From NCBI GenBank assembly GCA_937625935.1, contig OW569345.1, positions 62,001-126,000 on the forward strand: a stretch of 64,000 nucleotides of DNA. Direction: 5' to 3'. Shown piece by piece: positions 18,810 through 28,606 of this stretch; position 1 is the stretch's first letter; each line of letters opens with the position of its first letter. Below the pieces are notes generated by a model, which was not told the DNA's origin, searched no databases, and worked only from the letters and a program-made list of their open reading frames with translations. The DNA comes from Tetramitus jugosus. Its lineage: Eukaryota > Heterolobosea > Eutetramitea > Acrasida > Vahlkampfiidae. A program made the position numbers and the translations under genes.

Positions 18810-20879
18810 TTAAGGAACCTTACTCCTGGAATGATTCATTTGACTGGCTGTGATAAATGTCGAGGAGGAGAGGATGAATTGGGGCAAATTTCGAATCAAC
18901 TTATCCCAATTATTGCATTTGAGACTAGCTTGAAGGGATACAGTCTGGAACAGGGATGCTTGACGAAGTTGCTCCGAACTCTCACTCGTGTGTTCTTTCA
19001 TTGCCTCTAGACAGAGCAGATGCACCATTGAAAGTATCAACTGAGACAACAGATGGATACCTTTCATATTTTTTGCTAACTTAGCAGCAAGCATTTTGTC
19101 TCTCTTGTTGGACTGGCGATTCAGTATCAACGTCATACTCTGACTATATGTTTCACCAGTAATCGTAAAAACTTCTCGAAGGTGGAAAACAACCTTTCTA
19201 AGAACATAGATGGAATTCAGGCCTACAGACATACAGTTTCCAATTTTACCCACAAAATATGACGGAAACTCAATCTCTGTTAAGATCAGATCCTGAGAGG
19301 CGGAGTCAGAATTGTCAAAGTTGATTCCGGTATGATGAAGCATAAGTATTTGATCTTGAAGATTTCGGATCGCACTGAGACAAGTTGATTCATCTGGTAC
19401 CAATAGGACGAGAGGTTTTCCTAGCTCTTTGGCAATCTGATGTTTCGGTAGAGTGCATTCAACATACTTGTCATAAAATCTGAGTAACTCATTCCTACAT
19501 TGTACAATGTCCTCAGCGAGCATCTTAGCGGGATGAAAATAGGAAGAGTAAGAATGATAATAGAGATGAATGATTGATTCTTGATCATCATTGCTATGCT
19601 CTTCTGTGGGTGGTGACTTGTATTTCTTGAACAAAATCACACACAAGTACACAAGAATGTCTGCAATAGATGAGGGAACATTGCTTGGAACGAGACATCC
19701 ATGAGCTACTTTGTCACGTATTCTTGGTCCATCCTTCCAAAATAGAACATCGAACAACATGTGCATAATCTTGTCTCCTAGCTCCTGGTATAACTTGTTA
19801 GGCACCTTAGTTGTTTTGTCTGTAACGATCGTATCTAGAATCTCATCAAATGTTGTGTAAGCTTCATCCGTGTCGGCACAATGTATTCGATCTTCACAAT
19901 TGTTCACAATTCCAAACAATCTTCGTAGCGAATGCTCCAACAAAGGCAATAGAAGCGAGATGCAATAAAAATATTGCTTTGAATCATACAACGAGAAAGC
20001 TTTCTGCCAATCCACCAAACGATTGGCTGGTATAAACTCAGTATCCGCAGTCAACTCCAACATCTGCTCAACGCTCACACTGACCTTCGGAATCGAGATT
20101 GAATCCATCACGGGACGCAAGTCGAAACTGTTTCTCACATTCTTCTTTGCTCGTACTTCAGGCAGCGCTCCGACACTAACAATCAGAGCAAACAAGAAGG
20201 AGATGAACGAGTTTGGCAGATCATTGCAACCTAGAAATCCATGCCAGAGTAAGTTTCGAGCATTGAGAGACTGGATGGGACCGGTGAAGCATCGAATAAT
20301 AAACAGAACATTATCGCCCAAGTATTTGCTCATCTCAGGATTCGTCAATATATCATTGATTTTCATTTCTCTGGAAGAAATCTCTTCAGGTGACACCTTC
20401 TTAGAGCTCAACAACAAATCACCAATGGCTCTCTCAAACATTGTAATACCCAACGCAAAACAGAGCCAATACTCCCCTGCTTGATACAACCGTAGACACT
20501 CGTCCAACAATTCATAGTGTGCAAAGTATTGAATAGATTCAACATCATCAACAATACTCAAAATGTTGTTCGCAGCCATGAGTGTTTCATGGATCACCGG
20601 ATGCATAACTTCAATCACTGGACGCAAATGAATGGATGCAATTTTCACACTCTCCAAGTCAGGTTCCAATGATGTTGGAGAATCAACAACATTGTTCTCG
20701 ATATAATCTCTCTTCTTTATGAAGTAAGGGGATTCCCAATTGATCAATAACTTTTCCGTGTTGATCAACTGTAAAATATCTCCGTCATCGGGCAGAACCA
20801 ACGGATCAAAGTGGTAGAGCATTCGTTGGACACGATCAGACAGAGCAGGAGGCTCATGAGATGGGAACAGGATCACCAT
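18810..20879 (-). CDS. ERMARD: ERMARD homologue (DUF4209)
   Basis: 689 aa, single exon. Two short motifs are characteristic of animal ERMARD and its DUF4209 domain: LNARNLLWHGF near residue 210 and GPRIRDKVAHG near residue 385. Total length is close to human ERMARD (678 aa). The human protein is an ER-membrane protein implicated in RNA degradation and neuronal migration; its biochemical role is poorly known. The C-terminal part here has one or two moderately hydrophobic stretches. RN and HG residues resemble the RNase-like signature in related HEPN-type domains, which is inference. The start is the only ATG before the conserved region. Confidence 0.75.
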   Translation of the reverse strand: MVILFPSHEPPALSDRVQRMLYHFDPLVLPDDGDILQLINTEKLLINWESPYFIKKRDYIENNVVDSPTSLEPDLESVKIASIHLRPVIEVMHPVIHETLMAANNILSIVDDVESIQYFAHYELLDECLRLYQAGEYWLCFALGITMFERAIGDLLLSSKKVSPEEISSREMKINDILTNPEMSKYLGDNVLFIIRCFTGPIQSLNARNLLWHGFLGCNDLPNSFISFLFALIVSVGALPEVRAKKNVRNSFDLRPVMDSISIPKVSVSVEQMLELTADTEFIPANRLVDWQKAFSLYDSKQYFYCISLLLPLLEHSLRRLFGIVNNCEDRIHCADTDEAYTTFDEILDTIVTDKTTKVPNKLYQELGDKIMHMLFDVLFWKDGPRIRDKVAHGCLVPSNVPSSIADILVYLCVILFKKYKSPPTEEHSNDDQESIIHLYYHSYSSYFHPAKMLAEDIVQCRNELLRFYDKYVECTLPKHQIAKELGKPLVLLVPDESTCLSAIRNLQDQILMLHHTGINFDNSDSASQDLILTEIEFPSYFVGKIGNCMSVGLNSIYVLRKVVFHLREVFTITGETYSQSMTLILNRQSNKRDKMLAAKLAKNMKGIHLLSQLILSMVHLLCLEAMKEHTSESSEQLRQASLFQTVSLQASLKCNNWDKLIRNLPQFILSSSTFITASQMNHSRSKVP

Positions 20880-21209
20880 TGTTTTTCGTTTGTTTTTGTT
20901 TGGTGAATTTTCTCTTGGAGGTGCAATTTCATTGCTGCATCAATGCATTGAAGGTGAGGACCCTTTTTCTTGGAGCCTAAGAAGATGTACAAACATTTGA
21001 TAAGGAAATGAATCATGTGGTTGTCCAATTTCTTTTCCGCCGTGGAGCAGCGAAAATGAAGCGAATCACACTGCCCATAAGCACTATTCCTACTACGTCA
21101 CCAGGACGCAATAAGCTTCATATTAAGAATACTAGATCATATACTAGTCGCCTCCTTTCTGCCTACTTTCTACCGTAAAAAGAGGCACTTAAAAAAAATC
21201 ACCTAAAAA
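20880..21209. other. divergent intergenic region
   Basis: Shared upstream region of ERMARD (minus) and the PIF1 helicase (plus). The right end is A-rich next to the PIF1 ATG. Nothing else stands out. Confidence 0.5.
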
Positions 21210-22922
21210 ATGTCGAAAGAAACGAGCACGTCCACACTCAGCAAGGAACAGCAAAGAGTTCTTCAGGTTGCTTTGCGAGGATTCAATGTTTTCATAACGG
21301 GTTCTGCTGGTGTTGGTAAGAGCTTTTTGCTACGAGAAGTGGTTTCTCAGCTGAAACGACAAGGAAAACAAGTCGTTGTTACTGCCTCAACAGGAATAGC
21401 TGCACAAAATGTTCAAGGGAGAACGATTCACAGCTTTAGTGGCATTCAACTTCGACCAAATGGACAAATTGACAAGGCGTCTGCATGGAAGAATAAGGAC
21501 AAATGGAGAAGAACAGATGTTTTGGTCATTGATGAGATTTCAATGCTTGACGCAGATTTCTTTGATGCATTGGAGTCAGTAGCAACTGAAATTCGATGCT
21601 ACCAGCAAATTAGAAATCGTACACCCATAGACCAGCTTTGTCCTTTTGGTGGGATACAATTGATATTGTGTGGCGACTTTCTTCAGTTGCCTCCTGTTGA
21701 TACATCGTCTAACCATTCAAGTAAGAAAATGTGCTTTACTTCAGCTTCATGGGGTAGATGTATTCACTATAGTTTTGAGTTGAAGCAGGTATTTAGACAA
21801 GAGCAAGAAGAATTTGTATCAATATTGAATGAGATTAGATATGGAAGAGTGTCTCCAGAAACGGAACAGAGAATTTTTGCGCTGTCTAGACCTCTGAAAA
21901 ACATAGCAGATGGAATAGAACCAACGAACATTTATGCTAGAAATACTTTAGTTGATCAACAGAACTATAATCAGTTGAGAAAGTTATCAAGCGAGGAAGT
22001 AGTCCTCACCGCTCAGACAGATTACTACTATGATTCTATCAAGTTGCAAACAATTCCTACCGATTCTGTTGACTATAAGATGATCAGAAAGGGTATTGAA
22101 CAAAGCAATATCCAACAAGTTCTTCACTTAAAGGTTGGAGCTCAAGTTATGCTCACACGAAACTATCCAGATGGCACTTTGGTCAATGGTTCTCGGGGAG
22201 TAGTAATAAGGTTCGTTAAAACGGGTGAGTATTTCATGAATGCACCGTTGAACTGTTCAGATTGGTTACAATCCAACGACCTTTTGCCGGTCGTCAGATT
22301 TGAAAACAATCACGAACAAGTAATTGAGCCTGCTACATTCGAAATTTTTGGAACAACAGAAAGCCATTTCGCCAAAACATGTCAAATACCATTGAAACTG
22401 GCCTGGGCCCTTTCCATTCACAAAACTCAAGGTCTGAGCCTGGATTATTGCATAATATCAATGCGAGAAATCTTCGAAAAGGGCCAAGCGTATGTTGCTT
22501 TATCTCGATGTAGATCACTGAATGGTATTCAAATATTGAACTTTGAGCCAAGAAAGGTCAGAGCGGATGAAACAGCATTGCAGTTTTATCACAATCTGGC
22601 ACAATCTGAATTGGATGATGAAGAAATCAATTCTATTGCGCTATTTGGAAGGTCTTATTCTCGGATCAGTAACTCCATGGCACCATCAGACAATCATGAC
22701 GAAAGAAACAGATTGAAGAGAAGCTACCACCAAATATCTGAGAATAGTGATTGGAATAACAAAAAGAAGTACCAACCAAAGCGTCCAAAGGTAGACCATC
22801 CGATAGAAACAACAGTAGCTCAACAATCATTGAAAATGCCCAAGAATCAAAAGTCGGATTCGTTGGCAAATACCACTTTTGCCTCGATGTTTAGATTTAT
22901 TCTGAACAACGCACAGAATTAA
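21210..22922 (+). CDS. PIF1: PIF1-family DNA helicase
   Basis: 570 aa. Walker A is GSAGVGKS (residues 31-38), followed by TASTGIAAQ (motif Ia), VLVIDEISMLD (Walker B), GGIQLILCGDFLQLPP (motif III), LTRNYPDGTLVNGSRG (the PIF1 family signature), and AWALSIHKTQGLSLD with QAYVALSRCRS (motifs V and VI). The enzyme unwinds DNA 5' to 3' and acts at telomeres, G-quadruplexes or mitochondrial DNA in other organisms. There is no clear targeting peptide. The last 90 residues are polar and Lys/Arg-rich (KKKYQPKRPKVD), a likely nuclear localisation signal. Confidence 0.93.
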   Translation: MSKETSTSTLSKEQQRVLQVALRGFNVFITGSAGVGKSFLLREVVSQLKRQGKQVVVTASTGIAAQNVQGRTIHSFSGIQLRPNGQIDKASAWKNKDKWRRTDVLVIDEISMLDADFFDALESVATEIRCYQQIRNRTPIDQLCPFGGIQLILCGDFLQLPPVDTSSNHSSKKMCFTSASWGRCIHYSFELKQVFRQEQEEFVSILNEIRYGRVSPETEQRIFALSRPLKNIADGIEPTNIYARNTLVDQQNYNQLRKLSSEEVVLTAQTDYYYDSIKLQTIPTDSVDYKMIRKGIEQSNIQQVLHLKVGAQVMLTRNYPDGTLVNGSRGVVIRFVKTGEYFMNAPLNCSDWLQSNDLLPVVRFENNHEQVIEPATFEIFGTTESHFAKTCQIPLKLAWALSIHKTQGLSLDYCIISMREIFEKGQAYVALSRCRSLNGIQILNFEPRKVRADETALQFYHNLAQSELDDEEINSIALFGRSYSRISNSMAPSDNHDERNRLKRSYHQISENSDWNNKKKYQPKRPKVDHPIETTVAQQSLKMPKNQKSDSLANTTFASMFRFILNNAQN

Positions 22923-23361
22923 TAATAAACGATGCACAGCACAAATAACTTTTATTGTATTGTACGTTTAGCAACAAATTTGATGATAATGAGCCATCAT
23001 CTCGTTAGTTTCCAGAAGTACGGAGTCTATGGATCTGATTGTGTTTTCGGTGGCAGACAGGGCATGTGTTCAGACAACACGAGCTCAATGTTGGAGTACA
23101 ATGTACAAACCTTTGATGAGTAAATGAATACTGCTCGGTTTCCCATTTCTTTTCCAACTACTCTCGAACAGTCAACTGTCTTGTCACTGTTTTGTAAAAT
23201 CAAGTACGGTTTCAGAAATATCACACCATGGAGTAAAAATACATTGAAACAACTTCAAGCTGTTTCTAGCTCGACCTAGAAGCGCAGTATCAGCGATACA
23301 AACCAGTCAAATCACCCCAGATAGAAAGTAGTTCATTAGTATACATTGACATCACACAAGG
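22923..23361. other. intergenic stretch, no supported gene
   Basis: This lies between PIF1 and the 119-aa ORF. It contains short ORFs on both strands (22932-23123 plus, 23027-23224 minus) with no protein-like pattern. I treat it as 3' flank and promoter. Confidence 0.45.
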
Positions 23362-23721
23362 ATGGTTGAACAAGAGACACAGCACAAGCAAATCTATGCC
23401 AACATTCTCCAGTTGGATGACCATGAGGAAGAGATCGAAAGAGTAGAACCCTTGGTTGACAAACAACAATCGAACCCCTCATTTGAAGGACATGAACGGA
23501 TCGAAGAAGAAGGGTCACCTACATACAACCTGGGACGAAGAGATAGCTTTGCATTGAAGAAGAGCCAGGAGAGTCAAGGCCTGGACAAGAACAACTATCA
23601 AAGCTCAAGCATTCATCCAACAGCGTTCACGCCCTTTGGAACTGCATCTGCGTGGGATCAAATCCATTCGGATGAAAACTTGGTGACACAAGACATATCC
23701 AAAGACTTGTATCCACAATAA
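23362..23721 (+). CDS. small acidic protein, unrecognised
   Basis: A 119-aa single-exon ORF, rich in Glu, Gln, Ser and Asp and probably disordered. It contains GRRDSF, a typical basophilic kinase site, and a C-terminal IHPTAFTPFGTASAWDQIH patch that is less polar and could be a docking motif. It has no membrane segment. The ORF lies between PIF1 and the CAP-domain gene, and it converges with the latter (92 bases between stops). Coding status rests on composition and a clean ATG only. Confidence 0.5.
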   Translation: MVEQETQHKQIYANILQLDDHEEEIERVEPLVDKQQSNPSFEGHERIEEEGSPTYNLGRRDSFALKKSQESQGLDKNNYQSSSIHPTAFTPFGTASAWDQIHSDENLVTQDISKDLYPQ

Positions 23722-23812
23722 CAAATCAACAACACAAATCCTACTACCTCATAAAGCAAAAGGAATCAAGTATTTCATCATTTCTCTAGTTATTGTTGTT
23801 ATTTTTAATCAA

Positions 23813-24910
23813 TTAGTCATACAGTGCAAAGAGCTGTGTCATATAAATCTTACCACTCGCAGTACGATACACTCCAATACCGCAGTGAGTATGAATAGCC
23901 AACAAATTGGCTCGATGACCAGGTGAATTGATCCACCCATTTACTGCCACCTTTGCTGCATCAACAGTCTCCGTGCTCCACGACAAATTCTCTGCTGCAC
24001 CACTGGATGGTTCAGGATATTTTTGTACACGCTCCGAGAAGCCATCGTGATTGAACGGCGCACGTCCTTCACCCATATTCTTACTGTGCACCTTTCCTAC
24101 TTCAGCAATGGGTTGAGACCACTTGAGAGGTGGTAAATAGTGCTGTGCTCGAAACTCATTGGTCAATTTCAGAGCTTCTCTTCCTAGTCGATCAGCATCG
24201 TACAGTGTGTTTTCAATGGTGTGCACAGAGGACCTAGATGACGATGAATAACTGTTGCCCTCGATTCGATAATTTCTCTCCTGCTGATGTTCAATGTGCA
24301 AATCTCTCATGGTCTTGATGTTTGGTGAGAGCATTCGATTCTGCCTCCTGAGTTTCTCTTGTCTCTGCTTTAATTGATCTCTTATGGTTGTTGTTGTTGT
24401 TGACACATTGGTAGGTTTGTTGTTGGTATTGTTATTGTTGCGATAATGATTGAATGCAGTTCTACTAGTAGTAGTAGTAGCAGTAGCAGTAGTAGTCACA
24501 TTAGTACTATTACTTGCAGTTGTCGAAGTAGTATCAGTCCTAGATGCAGAATCATCTGCTTCTGCTGTTGTTTCGTTCACTATCATAATTACATCACCAT
24601 CATCATCTGAAGATGATAATGCAGTGAGATCTACAGCATCATTGGACAACAGTGACGATGATGTTTTGTTCAACATTTCATCGTCATTGTTCTTTTGTGC
24701 AGAATTTTCATTGTTGTTATTGTTTGTTGTTGTTTGTCTTTTTTCAATGGCTGCCAATAGCTTGTTGCGATCGAGCCCAGTTGCTGGTTGAGGAGAGAGT
24801 CGATTGGATTTTCGAATGGAGTTTGGTTCACTGTTGGAGCGACCAGTTCTTCTCATTCGGTCTCTGTGCAACTGGGCCAATAGTTCATTTTTGTTGTTTG
24901 GTTGCGACAT
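23813..24910 (-). CDS. CAP (SCP/PR-1-like) domain protein without signal peptide
   Basis: 365 aa. The last 150 residues are a CAP domain of the YkwD/PR-1 type: LTNEFRAQHYLPPLKWS, VGKVHSKNMG, FNHDGFSERV, AAENLSWS, WINSPGHRANLL, GIGVYRTASGKIYMTQLF. The His and Glu residues of the CAP cavity (H in KVHSKN, E in AAENLS, H in SPGHRAN) are present. The first 210 residues are low complexity, with Ser/Thr/Asn runs, and start MSQPNNKNELLAQLHRDR, which is not a secretion signal. Most CAP proteins are secreted, so this one may act in the cytosol or nucleus, or use another route. Function unknown. Confidence 0.82.
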   Translation of the reverse strand: MSQPNNKNELLAQLHRDRMRRTGRSNSEPNSIRKSNRLSPQPATGLDRNKLLAAIEKRQTTTNNNNNENSAQKNNDDEMLNKTSSSLLSNDAVDLTALSSSDDDGDVIMIVNETTAEADDSASRTDTTSTTASNSTNVTTTATATTTTSRTAFNHYRNNNNTNNKPTNVSTTTTTIRDQLKQRQEKLRRQNRMLSPNIKTMRDLHIEHQQERNYRIEGNSYSSSSRSSVHTIENTLYDADRLGREALKLTNEFRAQHYLPPLKWSQPIAEVGKVHSKNMGEGRAPFNHDGFSERVQKYPEPSSGAAENLSWSTETVDAAKVAVNGWINSPGHRANLLAIHTHCGIGVYRTASGKIYMTQLFALYD

Positions 24911-25066
24911 TGTTTTGCTTTGTCTGCTTTTTTGAATGTGTCAAAAGAATTCTGGAAGCGATCGCATGGAAAAGCTTTGAGTTGTTTGAACTGGCGTGCA
25001 CGAACTAATCAGTGCGGACAAACATCAAAAACATAGATCCGCAATTACCACAACAACGCAGAAAAA

Positions 25067-25785
25067 ATGACCGAACAGTCAGTTGAGTTGCAGACCAAGG
25101 CGCCTGTTCCTTTCAGGTTGACAATCACTGGTGAATCCTCTGTTGGTAAATCTAGCTTGATCCTGCGGTATGTCCGTAATCAATTCCAGGAGTTTCTAGA
25201 ACCAACGATCGGTGCTTCTTTTCTGACTCATACCGTTCCGCTAGACGAAGGGTATGTATGTTTAAATGACAATGCATCCGTATACATCATTTCATTGTCT
25301 CGACGCTCCGAATCACATTCTTACACAAAATGAAATTGCCCAGACCTAGTATCGTCAAATTTGAGATCTGGGATGTAGCAGGAAATGAAAGGTACAGAAG
25401 TTTAGCTCCGGTCACATATAGACGTTCTGATGCTGCCATTGTAGTCTATGACATTACTGATTATAATTCATTTTCGAGAGCGAAAGGAAAGGTCAAGGAA
25501 TTGCAAGTTCAGTTCCCCTCAATTGTGATTGCTCTGGCTGGGAACAAACAAGATTTGGATGACAGGCGAAAAGTGGACACAGCTGAGGCTCGGGCCTATG
25601 CAGACGAGAATGGAATTCTCTTTACAGAAACATCAGCCAAAACAGCACACAATGTCGCTGAAGTGTTTGCAGACATTGCAAAACAATTGCTGAAGGATCA
25701 CAAAGGAGGCCATGAATTAGAAGGAATTAATGTTATGCCAAAGGCAGCTGAAGGCGGAGGAGGTAAGAACATTAGGTGTTGTTGA
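25067..25785 (+). CDS. Rab5-like small GTPase with altered switch II
   Basis: Exons are 25067-25251 and 25344-25785; the 92-base intron starts GTATGT, ends CAG and keeps frame (208 aa). Nucleotide motifs: GESSVGKSS (residues 22-30), EPTIGASF (switch I), WDVAGNERY (71-79), GNKQDL and ETSAK. The C-terminus ends in CC, a geranylgeranylation signal. The body ([31 protein letters not shown]) is nearest to Rab5/Rab21/Rab22, which direct early endosome traffic. The usual DTAGQE is DVAGNE here: the catalytic Gln is Asn (N76) and the Thr is Val. Slow or GAP-independent GTP hydrolysis is a reasonable inference. Confidence 0.85.
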
Positions 25786-25879
25786 TTTATCATCCATAAA
25801 TCCTTCCACTCTGTTGTATTGTACATGAATCATCGAATAAATTGTTTACTTGTTTATTGTCAAGTTCCAAAAGTACGAC

Positions 25880-27093
25880 TTATCTCTCCGCTGGTAATTG
25901 AGCATTCATGGTGGATGTGCATTTCCAGGCTCCTCCAATCCAGGAGAATAGTCTGACCATTCCGTCATCACCACTCGTTGCCAACACTGTTCCCGTAATG
26001 TTCCACTCCACTTTCCACACTTCTGCCTTGTGATCATCGAGCACCCATCTCTCTATCAGTTCATAATTGTTTGCCTCAGTCTTGATCTTCCATATTTGTG
26101 CAGTTCCATCCTTGGACGCACTGGCAATCAAGTGATAGGATCGACCCATGTTCGGTGCCCATGACACATCGTTCACTGCTTGTTTGTGCTCCCCTAATGA
26201 AAGACACATTCTCCAGTGTCGTTCCTTGATGTGATAAATGTTTACAGAGTTGCCTTCTCCGAGAACGAGTGCTGGTCCTTCCAATCTCGATGGATTCCAT
26301 GACAAACATCGAGCCACTGTTCCCTTCTTTGACAAATCAATCTCTTGATTCACTGTCCAATACGACAGATTCATCACATCAGGTGCCTCATAAATTCTCA
26401 CGTGCTTATCCAGAGAACTCGTTGCCAATTTCAATCCGTGATGCTTTGGCGCAAATTTTATATCAACAATCGCCTGTGGTGAATCGACAAGTGTTGATTT
26501 CAGTGTCCATTTGAGCTTGCGTTTCGATGATGATGAAGATGAAGATGAAGAGGTGGATGACGGAGTGTTTGCAGATGTTGTTAAATGACTGTCACCTGTA
26601 GTTGATGAAGATGATGAATGTTGTTGTTGTTGTTGTTGCTTCTCATCCAGTGTTTCCTCCCATATATTGCATGTGTGATCTTCGGAGCATGAGGCCAACA
26701 CTTGACCAAATTCTGGATGGGCCCATTGGACCTTGAGAACAGGTCCGTTGTGAGCCTTCCAATCATAGGTACACTGCCATCCACCATGTTGAGTGTCCCA
26801 TACGCGAATACTGTTATCAGAAGAGCAAGTGGCCATTCGTTTGCCATAAAAATCATATTGTACATCATGAATAAAGTAATTATGATTGGCTGAGAAACAA
26901 ACTCTCTGAGATGATGATGATGATGTCATTTTTGATATCAAATTTGTTTTCAATTTTGATGATAAAAGTGTTAGCTCATGGTTGTTTGGGGGGTGTGATC
27001 AATGTTGGTTCGCATAATGACACATACTGTTGAATCTTCTGATGCGGATTGTTGTTGTTGTTGTTGATGAGATGAGCGTTGTGGGGAATTCAT
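25880..27093 (-). CDS. SEH1: nucleoporin SEH1, WD40 protein
   Basis: The WD40 body matches SEH1: YFIHDVQYDFYGKRMATCSS, AHPEFGQVLASCSEDHT, APKHHGLKLATSS, IYEAPDVMNLSYW, SWNP, WNITGTVLATSGDDGMVRLF. SEH1 is in the Nup107-160 nuclear-pore complex and in GATOR2 or SEA, which controls TORC1. A short Gln/Ser/Glu-rich insert sits between blades 2 and 3. I propose a first exon at 27028-27093 (protein begins MNSPQRSSHQQ) joined by a 122-base intron (GTATGT to CTCAG, phase 0 on both sides) to 25880-26905. The unspliced alternative starts at ATG 26929 or 26953. Both give the same WD40 body. Confidence 0.87.
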
Positions 27094-27277
27094 TGTTCTC
27101 TCGTTCTCAATTCGTTCAATTTGTTTGTCTTGTGCTTTTTTTTCATTGTCGCAGTATTGAAGATTTTCTGCGCACACCCGACAAATTGTAAGCAGCGGCA
27201 TTTTTTTTCTTTTCCACAACAAGGCCATCCACGCAAATATCAACAAAAGCAATAGTCGTCGTATATTCACCGTCATC

Positions 27278-28606
27278 ATGTTTCGAACCACATTGAGCAC
27301 AACACAAAGGAGAATCACAAAGATCCACAATCATGGAAACAAACTCTGTGTTGCGTCATCATCTTCACAACTACCAGCCACAACACAACCAATCATAATG
27401 ATGATGAGAAACACATATCACACAACATCCATCCAATTCCATTGCCATCCACGCACCTCTTCATCTCACCATCTTCACAGCAACACTTGTTCTATTTATC
27501 ATCATCATCCACAAACTACAAAACGCAATTATCACTTGCATTCCACTCTATCTCAACAACAACAAAAAGAACAACAACAGGGAAAAGAAGAAGAACAGGA
27601 AGAATTTGTTGATGAAGACCATTCCAACAATACATTATTGGAAGAACAAGATGCGAAGGAATCCATGTCAGAAACTGAAATTCAAAAAAATCAATACTTG
27701 GATCACTTTAGTCGACTAAAGAAACTGATTTTTAAGTTTGAACAAATTGTGGAAGATGAAAAAAATAATGGTATTGGTGAAGTGATAACGGAGACACCCA
27801 TGCAAGACAAGGAAGCACTCATGAAGTCAGTGGTTGATGAATTGAAGAAAATGGTTTATTCGTTGGAGAAGATGGTGTTTATTGAGGCTGCACATTTGTT
27901 GACTGCTGAGAGTGAAGACGATGTTGTGATCGAGTCGATTGATAATAGAGAAGATGAGTGGAACAAGGACTTGTTTGAGAATGATGACGAAGCAGAAGAA
28001 GAAGAAGAAGGCGAAGATGATGAAAGTTCTGCCGTGTCATCATCATCAAAGAACAATAGTAAGAACAAGAAGCGATACAGTCAAGCAGATGTGTTCATGG
28101 ACGAACAAGTTGAAGATGATACACAAGAGGCGTTTGATGAGTCGTTTACGCCTATCGATTCAGCTCTCTACAATCAATTGATTCAAGTATTGCAATACAT
28201 TGGTTCTTCCATGGAGAGAGGAGAAGTCGCATGTAGTCTTCTCACAAAAATATATGAGTTGATGACTCGTTTGGCCAATGAATATGCAAATGCACCTGCT
28301 GAACTGTTCAAGCAGCCATTCTTCAAGGACAATGCAATGATCCGATTGAATACCGACATGTTCAACCAATTGTTAAAGTCCTATGCACTTCATGGATCGA
28401 ATCAAAATGTGGTCATTGTGCTCCAAGACATGAAGGAGAGAGAAATTAAGGCCAATGCTCACACGTATCATGGATTGATACAACTGGCCATGTATCATGG
28501 CGATTATGTGCGTGCAACAAAGATTTTGGAGTACGCTAGGCAGTGTGGCTTTGAACCACTACCAGAGACTCTGGCTCTCTTCAATGAAGAACAAGAGGAC
28601 TTTTAG
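27278..28606 (+). CDS. mitochondrial-type pentatricopeptide repeat protein
   Basis: 442 aa. It begins MFRTTLSTTQRRITKIHN, a basic, acid-free presequence typical of mitochondrial import, followed by His/Ser-rich and then Glu/Asp-rich low-complexity segments. Near the C-terminus are PPR motifs: TDMFNQLLKSYALHGSNQNV, HTYHGLIQLAMYHGDYVRAT with KILEYARQCGFEP. PPR proteins bind organellar RNA and help processing or translation. Only two clear repeats are visible, fewer than usual, so the RNA specificity may be low. It is divergent from SEH1 by about 184 bases. Confidence 0.75.
   Translation: MFRTTLSTTQRRITKIHNHGNKLCVASSSSQLPATTQPIIMMMRNTYHTTSIQFHCHPRTSSSHHLHSNTCSIYHHHPQTTKRNYHLHSTLSQQQQKEQQQGKEEEQEEFVDEDHSNNTLLEEQDAKESMSETEIQKNQYLDHFSRLKKLIFKFEQIVEDEKNNGIGEVITETPMQDKEALMKSVVDELKKMVYSLEKMVFIEAAHLLTAESEDDVVIESIDNREDEWNKDLFENDDEAEEEEEGEDDESSAVSSSSKNNSKNKKRYSQADVFMDEQVEDDTQEAFDESFTPIDSALYNQLIQVLQYIGSSMERGEVACSLLTKIYELMTRLANEYANAPAELFKQPFFKDNAMIRLNTDMFNQLLKSYALHGSNQNVVIVLQDMKEREIKANAHTYHGLIQLAMYHGDYVRATKILEYARQCGFEPLPETLALFNEEQEDF

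Noticed and set aside
26971-27330. Minus-strand ORF with an N-terminal hydrophobic segment and CX2C, as a separate membrane protein
   Set aside because: It shares its ATG bases with the PPR gene start (CATG at 27277-27280). Its 3' part is better explained as the first exon of SEH1, joined in phase.
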